From assembly GCA_018826895.1 (NCBI GenBank), contig JAHJYA010000081.1:1-64000 (forward strand): a stretch of 64,000 bases of DNA, read 5' to 3'. The number at the start of each line of letters is the position of its first letter. The first letter of the stretch is position 1. The notes under the pieces were generated by a model. The model saw only the letters and a program-made list of their open reading frames with translations. It made no database searches and had not been told where the DNA came from. Below, in pieces: positions 48,634 through 59,474 of the stretch. This DNA comes from Gammaproteobacteria bacterium (GTDB lineage: Bacteria; Pseudomonadota; Gammaproteobacteria; Pseudomonadales; Pseudomonadaceae). Made by a program: the position numbers and the translations under genes.

Positions 48634-50142
48634 TTAATTATTGTACAAGTCGATGATCGCACTGACCGCCTGGGACTTGGCCTTGGTCAGGTCATTGCGC
48701 GCCTGGTCGATTCTGTTCAGGTAGGCCTCATCAACGTCGCCGGTGACGTACTTGCCATCGAACACCGCGCAGTCGAAGTTGGCAATCTTGATCTTCTTGC
48801 TGCCACTGACCGCTTCGATCAGGTCCGGCAGATCTTGGTAGATCAGCCAGTCGGCGCCAATCAGCTCGGCCACCTGCTCGGTGCTGCGATTGTGGGCAAT
48901 CAGCTCATGAGCGCTGGGCATGTCGATGCCGTAGACGTTGGGGTAGCGCACCGCCGGCGCAGCCGAGCAGAAATAGACGTTCTTTGCCCCGGCTTCGCGG
49001 GCCATCTGGATGATCTGCTTGCAGGTGGTGCCGCGCACGATGGAGTCATCCACCAGCATCACGTTCTTGCCGCGAAACTCCAGCTCGATGGCGTTGAGCT
49101 TCTGCCGTACGGATTTCTTGCGTGCCGCCTGGCCCGGCATGATGAAGGTGCGGCCGATATAGCGATTCTTGACGAAGCCTTCGCGGAACTTCACGCCCAG
49201 GCGATTGGCCAGTTCCAGCGCGGCAGTACGGCTGGTATCGGGGATCGGGATGACCACATCAATGTCATGCTCCGGACGCTCGCGCAGAATCTTGTCGGCC
49301 AGCTTCTCGCCCATGCGCAGGCGCGCCTTGTACACCGAGATGCCGTCCATGATCGAATCCGGGCGCGCCAGATAGACATGCTCGAAGATGCACGGCGAGT
49401 AGCTCGGGTTACTCGCGCACTGACGGGTGTGCAACTGGCCGTCTTCGGTGATGTACACCGCTTCGCCCGGCGCCAGGTCACGGATCAGGGTGAAACCGAG
49501 CACGTCCAGGGACACGCTCTCGGAGGCGATCATGTACTCCACGCCTTCATCGGTGTGACGCTGACCGAAGACGATTGGGCGAATACCGTGGGGGTCGCGG
49601 AAGCCGACGATGCCGTAGCCGGTGATCATCGCCACCACCGCATAACCGCCCAGGCAACGCTCGTGTACGTCGGTGACCGCGGCAAACACGTCTTCTTCGG
49701 TCGGCTGCAGCTTGCCGCGCTGGGCCAGCTCGTGGGCGAACACGTTGAGCAGCACTTCCGAATCGGAGTTGGTGTTCACATGGCGCAGATCGGACTCGTA
49801 GATTTCCTTGGCCAACTGCTCGACGTTGGTCAGGTTGCCGTTGTGCGCCAGGGTGATGCCATAGGGCGAGTTGACGTAGAACGGCTGCGCTTCGGCCGAG
49901 CTGGAGCTACCGGCTGTTGGGTAGCGCACATGGCCAATGCCCATGTGACCGACCAGGCGCTGCATGTGGCGCTGCTGAAACACGTCACGCACCAGGCCGT
50001 TGTCCTTGCGCAGGAACAGCCGGCCCTCATGGCTGGTGACGATACCGGCAGCATCCTGGCCGCGGTGCTGAAGAACGGTGAGCCCGTCATACAGCGCCTG
50101 ATTGACGTTCGATTTACCGACGATACCGACAATGCCACACAT
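48634..50142 (-). CDS. purF: Amidophosphoribosyltransferase
   Basis: 502-residue enzyme of the first committed purine step (PRPP + glutamine to phosphoribosylamine). It starts MCGIVGIVG, so Cys becomes the N-terminal nucleophile after Met removal. The open frame begins three codons earlier, but 50142 is required by this. The PRPP motif [13 protein letters not shown] is in the second half. It follows cvpA by 44 bases, the classic cvpA-purF pair. Confidence 0.96.
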   Translation of the reverse strand: MCGIVGIVGKSNVNQALYDGLTVLQHRGQDAAGIVTSHEGRLFLRKDNGLVRDVFQQRHMQRLVGHMGIGHVRYPTAGSSSSAEAQPFYVNSPYGITLAHNGNLTNVEQLAKEIYESDLRHVNTNSDSEVLLNVFAHELAQRGKLQPTEEDVFAAVTDVHERCLGGYAVVAMITGYGIVGFRDPHGIRPIVFGQRHTDEGVEYMIASESVSLDVLGFTLIRDLAPGEAVYITEDGQLHTRQCASNPSYSPCIFEHVYLARPDSIMDGISVYKARLRMGEKLADKILRERPEHDIDVVIPIPDTSRTAALELANRLGVKFREGFVKNRYIGRTFIMPGQAARKKSVRQKLNAIELEFRGKNVMLVDDSIVRGTTCKQIIQMAREAGAKNVYFCSAAPAVRYPNVYGIDMPSAHELIAHNRSTEQVAELIGADWLIYQDLPDLIEAVSGSKKIKIANFDCAVFDGKYVTGDVDEAYLNRIDQARNDLTKAKSQAVSAIIDLYNN

Positions 50143-50186
50143 GTGCCGCAACCCCTACTGAGTGAAACAAGCTTAATGCGCGCCGC

Positions 50187-50741
50187 TCAAGGCAACTTCG
50201 GCCCCAAGAGCGCTTCTTTGAACGGCAATTCAGCAGGAGCGCTGATGCCGCTGGCGAGCCATTGACTGGACATCCCGAGAATCAGGTTTTTCGACCAGTC
50301 AGCGACCATGAGAAAGTGCGGCAGCAGCGTCGATTGCTGCCACCAGGCATCCTGTTGCACCGGCGCCAGGCTGGTCAGCCCGACCGCCACGACGACCAAC
50401 AAGGCGCCGCGCGCCGCGCCGAACACCATGCCCAGGAAACGGTCCGTGCCCGACAACCCGGTGACGCGGATCAACTCCCCAATCAGGTAATTGATCAACG
50501 CACCCACCAGCAGGGTGAACACGAATAACAGTATGCAGGCGGCGATAACACGCGCCGACGGTGTTTCGATAAATTCGCTGAGATGTACCGAAAGGGCGCC
50601 GCCGAACATCCAGGCGACCACCCCGGCAATGATCCAGGTGAGCAGCGACAAGGCCTCTTTGACGAAGCCACGGCTCAAGCTGATCAGGCTTGATACGGCG
50701 ATGACGGCGATAATCGCCCAATCGACCCAGGTGAATGCCAC
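50187..50741 (-). CDS. cvpA: CvpA family inner-membrane protein
   Basis: 184-residue protein with four hydrophobic segments (about 6-25, 32-50, 65-85 and 100-122) and a short soluble tail. The opening FTWVDWAIIAVIAVSSLISL is typical. CvpA was named for colicin V production and affects bile and envelope tolerance in enterics. Its molecular role is unresolved. It is paired with purF. Confidence 0.92.
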   Translation of the reverse strand: MAFTWVDWAIIAVIAVSSLISLSRGFVKEALSLLTWIIAGVVAWMFGGALSVHLSEFIETPSARVIAACILLFVFTLLVGALINYLIGELIRVTGLSGTDRFLGMVFGAARGALLVVVAVGLTSLAPVQQDAWWQQSTLLPHFLMVADWSKNLILGMSSQWLASGISAPAELPFKEALLGPKLP

Positions 50742-50852
50742 GTTTCAGGCTACCGACGGAAAAGGCGCTGCATTTTAACAGAGCGCCGGGGATCGGGTAA
50801 GCAAAGGATTGCAGTCATCAGACAAGCTTCTGCTGCAGGCTACCCGGGTGGC

Positions 50853-51500
50853 TTATCCCTGCTCGGGTTGGAAACGCACGACAAAACCGTTGAGTTTCTG
50901 CTGACGGTTAAGCAGGTCACGCAAGCGATCGGCCTCGGCGCGCTCGATCAAGGGCCCGACGAACACTCGGTTCATCCCGTCGACACTGCGGATATAGGCG
51001 TTGTAGCCCTGAGTGCGCAGGGTCTTCTGCAGCGTCTCGGCGCCCGCACGACTAGACAGACTCGCCAGTTGCACCGACCAACTGACCGGCAGCTTGTTGG
51101 CATCCAGACGGCTAGGCGCAGCTACTGGAGCGCTTGCCACAGACGGCGCGGGCGTGGCGGCGGGTGCTGGCTGAGGCGCGGGGGCGGATTGGGGGGCTGG
51201 CGCTTCGGCAGCAAGGGCCGAAGTGTCGACCTCGGGGGTCTGCTCAAGCAACTCCCCAATGGGATCAGCGGGATCGGCCGGTACCGGCTCGTCGGGCAGC
51301 GCCTGCGGGTCTGGCACTAGCGCAGGCTGCATCTCGATCTCAGGCATCGTCGGCACCTGAGGCACGGGCGGTGCATCGACTACAACGCGGCGCAGCTCAT
51401 CCTCACGCGACAGCAACATCGGCAGAAAAATCACCGCCAGCGCCACCAACACCAAGGCACCGACAAAACGCTGCTTCAATCCGTTATCCAGCAAAGCCAT
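50853..51500 (-). CDS. SPOR domain protein, DedD-like
   Basis: 215-residue bitopic protein. It has a membrane helix at about 12-30 (FVGALVLVALAVIFLPMLL), a Pro/Ala-rich linker (40-130) and a C-terminal SPOR domain (about 135-212, WSVQLASLSSRAGAETLQK). The SPOR domain binds denuded peptidoglycan at the septum. ATG 51500 overlaps the folC stop. DedD-like proteins assist cell division. Confidence 0.9.
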   Translation of the reverse strand: MALLDNGLKQRFVGALVLVALAVIFLPMLLSREDELRRVVVDAPPVPQVPTMPEIEMQPALVPDPQALPDEPVPADPADPIGELLEQTPEVDTSALAAEAPAPQSAPAPQPAPAATPAPSVASAPVAAPSRLDANKLPVSWSVQLASLSSRAGAETLQKTLRTQGYNAYIRSVDGMNRVFVGPLIERAEADRLRDLLNRQQKLNGFVVRFQPEQG

Positions 51501-52791
51501 CCTGCACGTCCCCTTGGGCATGGCGGGCCAGCCATTCCAGGGCCTCGGCCACGCAGTAGAAAGATCCAAACAGCACGATTTCATCGCCCTCGCCTGCACG
51601 CTCGCATTGTGCACGCAAGGCCTCACTTACCGAAGCCCAGGCACTCACCGTAGCGCCCTGCGCCTGCAGGTGAGCCTGCAACTGCTCAACCGGGCGACTC
51701 CGCACGGTTGCCAGCGGTGCCACAGCCCAGTCGGCAAATACCGTCAACAGCGGCGCAACCACGCCCGCAAGATCCTTGTCAGCCAGCAAACCGAACACGG
51801 CATAACGACGGATTGATTGCGACTGTCTCTGCAGACGTTGCGCCAAATAGTCGGCCGCGTGGGGATTATGCCCAACATCGAGGAGCAGCGTGAGACTCTT
51901 GCCCTGCCAATTGAGCGCTCGCCGATCAAGACGGCCAGTGACCCGCGTACCGAGCAAGGCGCGCTGCAAGGACGCTTGCGTCCAGGGCAGATCGAGCAGT
52001 GCATAGGCCTGCAGAGCAAGGGCTGCGTTTTCCATCGGTAATTCGAGCAACGGCAACCCATTAAGTTGCAGCACCTGCCCCTGCGCATCCAGCCCGCGCC
52101 AGTCCCAGTGCTGCGTCTTTACATAAAGGTCGTAGTCACGGCCGCGCAGGAACAGGGGTGCATCCAGACTGGCCACGGCCTCGAAAATCGGCAACGGTGG
52201 GTCGAGATCGCCACACAGCGCTGGCTTACCGGCCCGCAGAATACCGGCCTTCTCGAAGGCCACCGACTCACGGGTGTCGCCCAACCAGTCAGCGTGATCC
52301 AGACCGATGCTGGTAATCAGGGCAAGGTCGGGGTCGAGCAGATTGACCGCATCCAGACGCCCACCCAGGCCGACTTCCAGGACCACTGCATCCAGATTGG
52401 CGCGTTGAAACAGCCAGAAAGCGGCCAGCGTACCCATCTCAAAATAGGTCAGGGACACCTCGGCGCGCGCCGCCTCGACTGCAGCAAAGGCCTCGCACAG
52501 CTCGGCATCACTGGCTTCACGGCCATTGAGCGTGACCCGCTCGTTGTAGCGCAGCAGGTGGGGCGAGGCATAAACGCCAACCTTGAGCCCCTGCTCACGC
52601 AGCAGCGCGGCGATAAACGCGCAGGTCGAGCCTTTGCCATTGGTGCCGGTCACGGTAATGATGCGCGGCGCCAGACGTGGCAGCGCCAAGCGCTGCAGCA
52701 CGCTATGCGAGCGTTCCAGCCCCATGTCGATGGCGCTGGGGTGCAACTGCTCCAGATAGGCCAGCCACTCGGCCAGGGAGCCTGGGGTCAT
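51484..52791 (-). CDS. folC: Bifunctional folylpolyglutamate / dihydrofolate synthase
   Basis: 435-residue Mur-ligase-family ATPase adding glutamate to dihydropteroate and folates. The P-loop is TGTNGKGST (49-56). [16 protein letters not shown] is the usual second signature and [10 protein letters not shown] the third. It overlaps accD by four bases and the SPOR gene by 17. Confidence 0.95.
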   Translation of the reverse strand: MTPGSLAEWLAYLEQLHPSAIDMGLERSHSVLQRLALPRLAPRIITVTGTNGKGSTCAFIAALLREQGLKVGVYASPHLLRYNERVTLNGREASDAELCEAFAAVEAARAEVSLTYFEMGTLAAFWLFQRANLDAVVLEVGLGGRLDAVNLLDPDLALITSIGLDHADWLGDTRESVAFEKAGILRAGKPALCGDLDPPLPIFEAVASLDAPLFLRGRDYDLYVKTQHWDWRGLDAQGQVLQLNGLPLLELPMENAALALQAYALLDLPWTQASLQRALLGTRVTGRLDRRALNWQGKSLTLLLDVGHNPHAADYLAQRLQRQSQSIRRYAVFGLLADKDLAGVVAPLLTVFADWAVAPLATVRSRPVEQLQAHLQAQGATVSAWASVSEALRAQCERAGEGDEIVLFGSFYCVAEALEWLARHAQGDVQDGFAG

Positions 52792-53672
52792 GCGCTGACA
52801 GCAACCGCAGACGGCGATGGCAGGTGCATGAACTGCGCCAGCACACGACCCAGACGGGTACGCAGCTCATGGCGCGGGATGATCATGTCGATAGCGCCGT
52901 GTTCAAGCAGGAACTCGCTGCGCTGGAAGCCTTCCGGCAGTTTTTCCCGCACGGTCTGCTCGATAACCCGCGGGCCGGCAAAGCCGATCAGCGCCTTGGG
53001 CTCGGCCACGATGATGTCACCGAGCATCGCCAGGCTGGCCGAGACACCGCCATACACCGGATCGGTAAGCACGGAGACGAAGGGGATGCCTTCCTCGCGC
53101 AGACGCGCCAGCACCGCCGAGGTCTTGGCCATCTGCATCAGCGAGATCAGCGCTTCCTGCATCCGTGCACCACCCGAGGCGGAGAAACAAACGAACGGAC
53201 AACGACGTTCCAGCGCCACGTTAGCGGCTTGCACGAAACGCTCACCAACGATGGCCCCCATGGAGCCGCCCATAAAGGAGAACTCAAAGGCACAGGCCAC
53301 CACCGGCATGTTCTGCAAGGTGCCACTCATGGCAATCAAGGCATCTTTTTCACCGGTTTGCTTCTGCGCCCCGGCCAGACGGTCCTTGTACTTCTTGCTG
53401 TCGCGAAACTTCAAGCGGTCGACCGGCTCCAGATCAGCACCGATCTCCTCACGGCCTTCAGCATCGAGAAAAATGTTCAGCCGCGCACGCGCGTCGATAC
53501 GCATGTGGTGGTTGCACTTCGGGCAGACATCCAGGGTCTTCTCCAGCTCGGGCTTGTAGAGCACCGCTTCACAGGACGGGCACTTGTGCCACAGACCTTC
53601 CGGCACCGAACTCTTTTTGACTTCGGAACGCATGATCGAGGGGATCAGTTTGTCTACCAACCAGTTGCTCAT
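52788..53672 (-). CDS. accD: Acetyl-CoA carboxylase carboxyltransferase subunit beta
   Basis: 294-residue subunit that makes malonyl-CoA with AccA. The zinc ribbon Cys residues are visible at 31, 34, 50 and 53. The crotonase-like core carries [20 protein letters not shown] and [23 protein letters not shown] 53672 with GGAGAG upstream replaces the longer frame. It lies directly upstream of folC. Confidence 0.96.
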   Translation of the reverse strand: MSNWLVDKLIPSIMRSEVKKSSVPEGLWHKCPSCEAVLYKPELEKTLDVCPKCNHHMRIDARARLNIFLDAEGREEIGADLEPVDRLKFRDSKKYKDRLAGAQKQTGEKDALIAMSGTLQNMPVVACAFEFSFMGGSMGAIVGERFVQAANVALERRCPFVCFSASGGARMQEALISLMQMAKTSAVLARLREEGIPFVSVLTDPVYGGVSASLAMLGDIIVAEPKALIGFAGPRVIEQTVREKLPEGFQRSEFLLEHGAIDMIIPRHELRTRLGRVLAQFMHLPSPSAVAVSA

Positions 53673-53863
53673 GCTCTTCACTCTCCAACGCTGGGGGTCG
53701 ACCGCTGACCCGGCGGGCCTTCGATCAGACGAATTCACAATAGCAGCCTTGTTGCGCAGGGACCGTACCTCCCGCGCTCGCCACCTGGACTATTCCCGCC
53801 GTGCGGGCAACAGTTCAGTGGACGGCGCAGCAAGGGTAGCCGTCACATCGTCGCCGGCGCGAC

Positions 53864-54484
53864 TCAGGCCGATCTCACCGCACGCACAAAAGCACGAATC
53901 TTCTCGGCATCCTTGATGCCCTTGCTCAGCTCGACACCGCCACTGACATCCACGCCATAGGGTCGGACCTGGGCGATGGCCGCCGCTACGCTCGCCGCAT
54001 CCAGCCCGCCCGCGAGAATGATCGGCCGGGCACTGTCGCGCGGCACCAGCGACCAGTCGAATGCCTCACCGGTACCACCTGGCACCCCTGCGACATAGGT
54101 GTCGAGCAGGATACCGGCCGCATCCGGGTAATGCGCCATGGCTGCCGCCACATCATCGCCCGGCTTCACCCGCAACGCCTTGAGATATGGCCGGCCGTAA
54201 CGCCCACAGAACTCTGCGCTTTCATCACCATGAAACTGCAGCAGATCCAGCGGCACGGCAGCCAGGATATCGCTGAGCTCGCGGTGCGTAGCATCGACGA
54301 ACAGCCCCACCGTGGTCACGAACGGCGGCAAGGCCGCGATAATCGCCTGAGCCTGGGCCACGGTCACGGCCCGCGGGCTCTTGGCATAAAACACCAGGCC
54401 GATGGCGTCAGCACCCGCCTGAGCCGCTGCCAGTGCATCCTCTATACGGGTAATGCCACAGATCTTGCTGCGAACGACGGCCAA
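53864..54484 (-). CDS. trpF: Phosphoribosylanthranilate isomerase
   Basis: 206-residue TIM barrel that isomerises phosphoribosylanthranilate in tryptophan synthesis. Markers are [12 protein letters not shown] at the N-terminus (catalytic Cys), [20 protein letters not shown] and GVDVSGGVE. The start is a TTG at 54484 (AGG nine bases upstream), since no ATG or GTG is available in frame before KICGI. It lies 46 bases downstream of truA. Confidence 0.94.
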   Translation of the reverse strand: MAVVRSKICGITRIEDALAAAQAGADAIGLVFYAKSPRAVTVAQAQAIIAALPPFVTTVGLFVDATHRELSDILAAVPLDLLQFHGDESAEFCGRYGRPYLKALRVKPGDDVAAAMAHYPDAAGILLDTYVAGVPGGTGEAFDWSLVPRDSARPIILAGGLDAASVAAAIAQVRPYGVDVSGGVELSKGIKDAEKIRAFVRAVRSA

Positions 54485-54529
54485 AACACAGTACCTGCTG
54501 GTAAAAAATCGATGGTAACAAACACCCGC

Positions 54530-55399
54530 TCAGGCGTCAGCCGCCACGTCGGGCAAGCCGGAAAGGAAGTGCGGTCCGAGATAACGGGCGGGCAGATCGA
54601 ACTCGGCAGGATAGTCGACCTGCACAAGGTACAGGCCGTAAGGATGCGCCGTCACCCCACCGGTACGCCGCACCCCGGTTTCCAGCACCTCACGTGCCCA
54701 CTCGACAGGGCGCTCGCCCGCCCCGATGGTCATCAGTACGCCGGCAATATTACGCACCATGTGATGTAGAAAGGCGTTGGCGCGGATATCCAGCACGATA
54801 AAGCGGCCATGCTGCAGCAACTCAAGGTGGTGCACGGTCTTGATCGGTGACTTGGCCTGACACTGCCGCGCACGGAAGGCACTGAAGTCATGGGTGCCCA
54901 GAAACGCCTTGGCCGCTTCACGCATACGCGCCAGATCCAGCGGGCGATGGTTCCAAGTCACCTCTTCGGCCATGTGCGCAGGACGGATCGGGTCGTTGTA
55001 GATCACATAACGATAACGCCGCGCCATGGCGCAGAAGCGCGCATCGAAGTGCCGCGGCATAAAACGCGCCCAGGCCACGCTGATATCGCCCGGCAAATTC
55101 ATGTTGGTGCCCATTATCCAGGCATGCTCGGTGCGCTCGACAGTCGTGTCGAAATGCACGACCTGACCACTGGCATGCACCAGGGCATCAGTACGCCCGG
55201 CACAGCTAAGTGTGATCGGTGCACCGCCGGCAACCCGTGAGAGCGCTTTCTCCAGAGACTCCTGAATTGACGGCACACCGGCGCGCTGACGCTGGAAGCC
55301 GCGGTAACGCGAGCCTTTATATTCGATACCCAGGGCGACTTTATAAACGCCAACGGCAGCCGAATCGGCTGCCGCTGTAGAGGTTGTTGCATCAGACAT
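54530..55399 (-). CDS. truA: tRNA pseudouridine38-40 synthase
   Basis: 289-residue enzyme that modifies uridines 38-40 in the anticodon stem. The catalytic Asp is Asp70 in CAGRTDALVHASGQV. FCAMARRYRYVIYN and FLHHMVRNIAGVLMTIG are also typical. It follows fimV by three bases, a conserved pairing. Confidence 0.95.
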   Translation of the reverse strand: MSDATTSTAAADSAAVGVYKVALGIEYKGSRYRGFQRQRAGVPSIQESLEKALSRVAGGAPITLSCAGRTDALVHASGQVVHFDTTVERTEHAWIMGTNMNLPGDISVAWARFMPRHFDARFCAMARRYRYVIYNDPIRPAHMAEEVTWNHRPLDLARMREAAKAFLGTHDFSAFRARQCQAKSPIKTVHHLELLQHGRFIVLDIRANAFLHHMVRNIAGVLMTIGAGERPVEWAREVLETGVRRTGGVTAHPYGLYLVQVDYPAEFDLPARYLGPHFLSGLPDVAADA

Positions 55400-55402
55400 T
55401 AA

Positions 55403-58174
55403 TTAAACCAGTTTAGAAATCAACTCACGTGCTTCCTGCTGCTGACCTTCGTCACCTTCACTGACCACCTCATCGAGGATGTCACGGGCACCTTCGGTGT
55501 CCCCCATATCGATGTAGGCGCGGGCCAGATCGAGTTTGGTCGCGGTTTCGTCGGTCCCGGAGAGGAAGTCGAAATCATCGTCATCATCCGCATCCAGCCC
55601 GGCCGCATAGTCGACAGCTGGCGGCGGCGCATCGGCAGGCGAAGCATCAAGACTCTCGGACAACTGATCCAGCTCGGCGGTCACACTGTCGAGTTGCGCA
55701 GCGAAGCTGTCGGCAGCAGGGGCAGCCGGCTCATCATCACCCAACGAGAGATCGAAATCGGACGGCAGGTCGAACGCGTCCTCCTCGGCCAGAAGCGAAG
55801 GAGTCGGCTCGACTGGAGCAGCAGGCGCCGGCTCATCATCAAGGCTGAGCAGGAAGTCGTCTTCCTCCGAAGTGTCACCAGTACTGCTGTCAAGATCGAG
55901 GCTGAAGTCTGCCAGGTCATCGCTGAGCGCAGCATCACCCTGCACTTCATCATCCAGGGCCAGATCGAAAGCCAGGTCATCCGCTTCGGCGGCCGGAGTC
56001 GACGGAACTGACAGGTCCAGGTCCGAGTCCAGGGACAAGCTATCCAGATCATCCGCCGATTTCGGCTGATCGTCATCCAGGTCGGATGACAGATCATCCA
56101 GACTCAGGTCGAAACCGTCATCCAGATCAGTCGGAGTAGTAGCGCTCTGGGGCTCGTCGAGGGTCAGATCGTCCAGACTGAAGCTGTCGAGATCATCCTG
56201 GCTGACTGCGGCAGCGGCGAAACCTGCGCCGAGCACTGCCATGGCCGGGTAACGCGCCTTGAGCTGATCGACGTCCGCAGCAGCACCACCAATTTCACGC
56301 AGCTCATTTTCTTGCCGGGCAAAACCTTCACGGTCGCCCAGCTCGGCATGCACTTCCATCAGTTTCAAACGCAGGTCCGCACGATGCGGCTCGTCGTTGA
56401 TGGCGTTCTGCAGCAACTCGGCAGCCTGGTTGAAACGACCGTAGGCAATATAGATATCCGCTTCGCCCAGGGCATCGCCGGTTTGCGCTGTAACAGGCGC
56501 CTCACTCGACGGCTCGCTGCCCAGATCATCACTCATACCTTCAAAACTGTCTGCTGGCAGTTCCAGGTCACTGTCGTAGGGTGACGCATCACCGCCAGCA
56601 AGTTGGCGCTCTTCGTGTGCTTCAGCCTCTTTCATGGCATTGCGGCGTGACACCATCATCAATGCGATGAGTAACGCCAGCAGTGCAATACCACCGCCAA
56701 TGCCAAGCAACATGGGGTTGGCAAACAGATCATCGAGCATACCGCGCTCAGCAACCGGCTCGACTGGAGCGGCGGGCTGTGCCGGAGCAACCGGCTTAGC
56801 AGGCGCTGGCTCGGCAGGCTCTGCCTGTGTGGCAGGGAGTGTCGCGGCATCGGCTGGTGCCGGCGAAGCGGCCTCAGGCTCGGCGTAATTGTAATCCGGC
56901 TGCGCCTGCGGTTCTGCTTGCGGCGCAGCGGAGTCAGCAGGCGTAGCAACTTCAGGCTGAGCTTCAGCCGACGCTGCAGGAGCCGTAGGTGCTTCAGCTT
57001 CACCTGCTGGCTCAGCCGTACTGCCTGGCTGAGCCAGATCAGCCTGCAGCTTGGCGAGCTGATCATCCTTGAGCTGGATCAGGCGCTGCAGCTTATCAAG
57101 CTGCCCTTCCAGATCACCGAGGCGGCTTTTGAGTTCGTCATTCTCCCGACGCGTAGAATCCAGGCTCTCCTGCGTGACCGCCAGCTTATCGCTAAGGGCT
57201 TTGCTGCCAGCGGCACCAGTATCGCTACCGCGAGTGGCGTCACCACTGTCGGCAGCCAGCAACTTGAGGCTGTCCTGAGTCTGGGCTTGGGCAGGAGCTG
57301 CCCCTGCTGCACTGCGACGGGTAGCATCGAGCTGCCGAGCACTGGCCCCTACGGCACGACGCTCACGCCAGGCGGCGTTCTGCTCCGCAACTTGCGCCAG
57401 TGCCTCGTTCTGAGTGCGAGCCGTAATCTGTTCGCCCTCAGGCAGACGCAGCACCTGGCCGCTTTTCATTCGATTGATATTGCCGTCAATAAAGGCGTCC
57501 GGATTAAGGTCCTGAATCGCCAGCATGGCCTGGTGCACGCTGCCATTGCCGCGCGCACGCTGGGCAATTTCCCAGAGCGTGTCGTTCGCCGTGGTCCGGT
57601 ATTCGCCACCGGGCGCAGCGCTACGGGCTACTGGCGCGGCAGACGGTGCCGGCGCTGGCGCGCTTACAGGCGCACGACTCGCGGTAGGTGCAACCGGTGC
57701 AGAGGCCGGCGCGCGCGGCACAGGGGCTGCCATGGGCAACTGCGGCGCAGCAGCTGCTGCGGTCTGCGGGGAATACAACGGCGGATCGAGTAACAGAGTG
57801 TATTCACGCAGCAGGCGACCATTGGGCCAGAGCACTTCAACGAGAAAGTTCAAATAAGGTTCACGCACCGGCTTGCTGGACGTCACGCGAATAACGCTTT
57901 TGCCATTGGCCTTGATAATCGGTGTGAACTTGAGATCGGTCAGGAAATACTGACGGTCAACGCCTGCCTTGTTGAACTCATCCGGAGACGCCAGGTTAGG
58001 CAGCACTTCGTTGGTGGCGAGGTCACGAACCTCGAGCAACTCGATCTCCGCCACCAAGGGCTGGTTGAGAGCCGACTGCAAGGTAACCTCACCCAGCCCC
58101 AGCGCATGCGCCATGCCGGACGACAGCGCCGAAGCGGCGGCGATTGCCAGCACCAGTTTGCGAACCCGAACCAT
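55403..58174 (-). CDS. fimV: FimV/HubP family polar peptidoglycan-binding protein
   Basis: 923-residue inner-membrane hub protein needed for twitching motility and type IV pilus and polar organisation in P. aeruginosa. It has a signal segment (1-24), a conserved FimV N-terminal domain and a LysM domain near 193-247 (TANDTLWEIAQRARG). A Pro/Ala linker and coiled coil lie near 330-375, and a single membrane helix near 485-508. A long Asp-rich cytosolic region follows, then a TPR-like C-terminal motif (last 45 residues, KLDLARAYIDMGDTEGARDI). ATG 58174 with AAGGGAT is preferred over the longer open frame. Confidence 0.93.
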   Translation of the reverse strand: MVRVRKLVLAIAAASALSSGMAHALGLGEVTLQSALNQPLVAEIELLEVRDLATNEVLPNLASPDEFNKAGVDRQYFLTDLKFTPIIKANGKSVIRVTSSKPVREPYLNFLVEVLWPNGRLLREYTLLLDPPLYSPQTAAAAAPQLPMAAPVPRAPASAPVAPTASRAPVSAPAPAPSAAPVARSAAPGGEYRTTANDTLWEIAQRARGNGSVHQAMLAIQDLNPDAFIDGNINRMKSGQVLRLPEGEQITARTQNEALAQVAEQNAAWRERRAVGASARQLDATRRSAAGAAPAQAQTQDSLKLLAADSGDATRGSDTGAAGSKALSDKLAVTQESLDSTRRENDELKSRLGDLEGQLDKLQRLIQLKDDQLAKLQADLAQPGSTAEPAGEAEAPTAPAASAEAQPEVATPADSAAPQAEPQAQPDYNYAEPEAASPAPADAATLPATQAEPAEPAPAKPVAPAQPAAPVEPVAERGMLDDLFANPMLLGIGGGIALLALLIALMMVSRRNAMKEAEAHEERQLAGGDASPYDSDLELPADSFEGMSDDLGSEPSSEAPVTAQTGDALGEADIYIAYGRFNQAAELLQNAINDEPHRADLRLKLMEVHAELGDREGFARQENELREIGGAAADVDQLKARYPAMAVLGAGFAAAAVSQDDLDSFSLDDLTLDEPQSATTPTDLDDGFDLSLDDLSSDLDDDQPKSADDLDSLSLDSDLDLSVPSTPAAEADDLAFDLALDDEVQGDAALSDDLADFSLDLDSSTGDTSEEDDFLLSLDDEPAPAAPVEPTPSLLAEEDAFDLPSDFDLSLGDDEPAAPAADSFAAQLDSVTAELDQLSESLDASPADAPPPAVDYAAGLDADDDDDFDFLSGTDETATKLDLARAYIDMGDTEGARDILDEVVSEGDEGQQQEARELISKLV

Positions 58175-58326
58175 AGCGTTATCCCTTGTTTTATCTTTTC
58201 TCGAACAGCGAGAGGGGCCTATTGTTCGCTGCCTGTCTCCGTCCTCGGACGGCTCCCCATTCAGCAAACAACTCAGCCAGTATTGACAAGCTCGAAAGAT
58301 TCTTCAAATTTCTAGGTAAGTATCTT

Positions 58327-59337
58327 TTACAGATAGTGTTTTATCAATAACTCAGCCAATTGCACAGCATTCAGCGCCGCGCCTTTTCTCACGTTATCAG
58401 ACGTAATCCACAAATTGAGCTCTGTAGGATCATCGATACCGCCGCGTACCCGGCCAACATAAGGCACATCTTGGCCGACTGCATCGCCGACAACCGTGGG
58501 GAAATCCTTCGGTTCTACATATTCCAAAACTGTGGAAGAGGCCAGATGAGCTAACACTGCCTCCATATTCACAGGACCAGCTGCCTGCAGCGAAACACTG
58601 ATGCTGTCGCCAAAGAATACCGGCGCCTGCAAACAGGTGGTCGATACCGGCAGATCGGGCAGCGCCAGCAGCAGCTTGAGTTCCTCACCCACGCGCCGCT
58701 CCAGCACACCATGGCCCTGCTCATCGGGCGCATCGACCTGGGCCAGCAGATTGAAAGCCATCTGCTGTTCGAAAAGACGCGGCTCAAGCGGCCGCCCATT
58801 AAGCAGCTCTGCGGTCTGCCGGGCCAGCTCGGCAACGCCTTCACGACCACGACTGGAGACTGCCAGACAGGCGGTAACGGTCAAGCGCCGAACCTCCACC
58901 TGCTCACGCAATGCCGCGAGAACAATGGCGACGGCAACGGCCGGCGCACAAGGGCTACTCAATTGATAAGGAGCAACCAACCCGTCGAGTACACTCGCAT
59001 TGACCTCGGGCACCACCCGCGGCGCCTGTGTTGATGGCAAGGCACCGCTGAGGTCGATGACCTGGCAGCCGGCCGCCAAGGCCTTGTCGATATGCGCCAG
59101 GGTCACGCTGGGATGGGCTGCGAAAAACACCAGGCGCACCCGGGAAAAGTCGAACCCATCAACGGCGGCTACGCGCAGATTGCGCTCTTTGAACGACAGC
59201 GTGCGCCCAGCCGATTCGGCACCGGCCAGCACGTGTAGCTCGCCAACAGGAAAGTCGCGCTCGTCGAGCACCTGCACCAGGGTTTCGCCCACGCTGCCGG
59301 TGGCGCCAATTATTGCGAGATCAAAACGGGGAGTCAT
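58327..59337 (-). CDS. USG-1-like protein, aspartate-semialdehyde dehydrogenase paralogue
   Basis: 336-residue protein with the full ASADH fold (IIGATGSVGETLVQVL at the N-terminus). The catalytic Cys equivalent, Cys130 in SSPCAP, is kept. The catalytic His region reads APVFFGDSISVS, with Asp where active enzymes have His (GHS), so it is probably not an active dehydrogenase. It lies next to the genuine asd, as usg does in other proteobacteria. ATG 59337 is used rather than the longer frame. Confidence 0.88.
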   Translation of the reverse strand: MTPRFDLAIIGATGSVGETLVQVLDERDFPVGELHVLAGAESAGRTLSFKERNLRVAAVDGFDFSRVRLVFFAAHPSVTLAHIDKALAAGCQVIDLSGALPSTQAPRVVPEVNASVLDGLVAPYQLSSPCAPAVAVAIVLAALREQVEVRRLTVTACLAVSSRGREGVAELARQTAELLNGRPLEPRLFEQQMAFNLLAQVDAPDEQGHGVLERRVGEELKLLLALPDLPVSTTCLQAPVFFGDSISVSLQAAGPVNMEAVLAHLASSTVLEYVEPKDFPTVVGDAVGQDVPYVGRVRGGIDDPTELNLWITSDNVRKGAALNAVQLAELLIKHYL

Positions 59338-59474
59338 GGGGACTTCATTTAGCAAGGAACCAGCTGTGCACTGTATAGAGCAAGCCCCCAAATGCAAAGG
59401 AGCGGGGGCGTCGAGCAATGGTCAAACCACTCCTCGACACCACCCGCCCCTGAGCAAGGCGCCTAGCCGATCAT

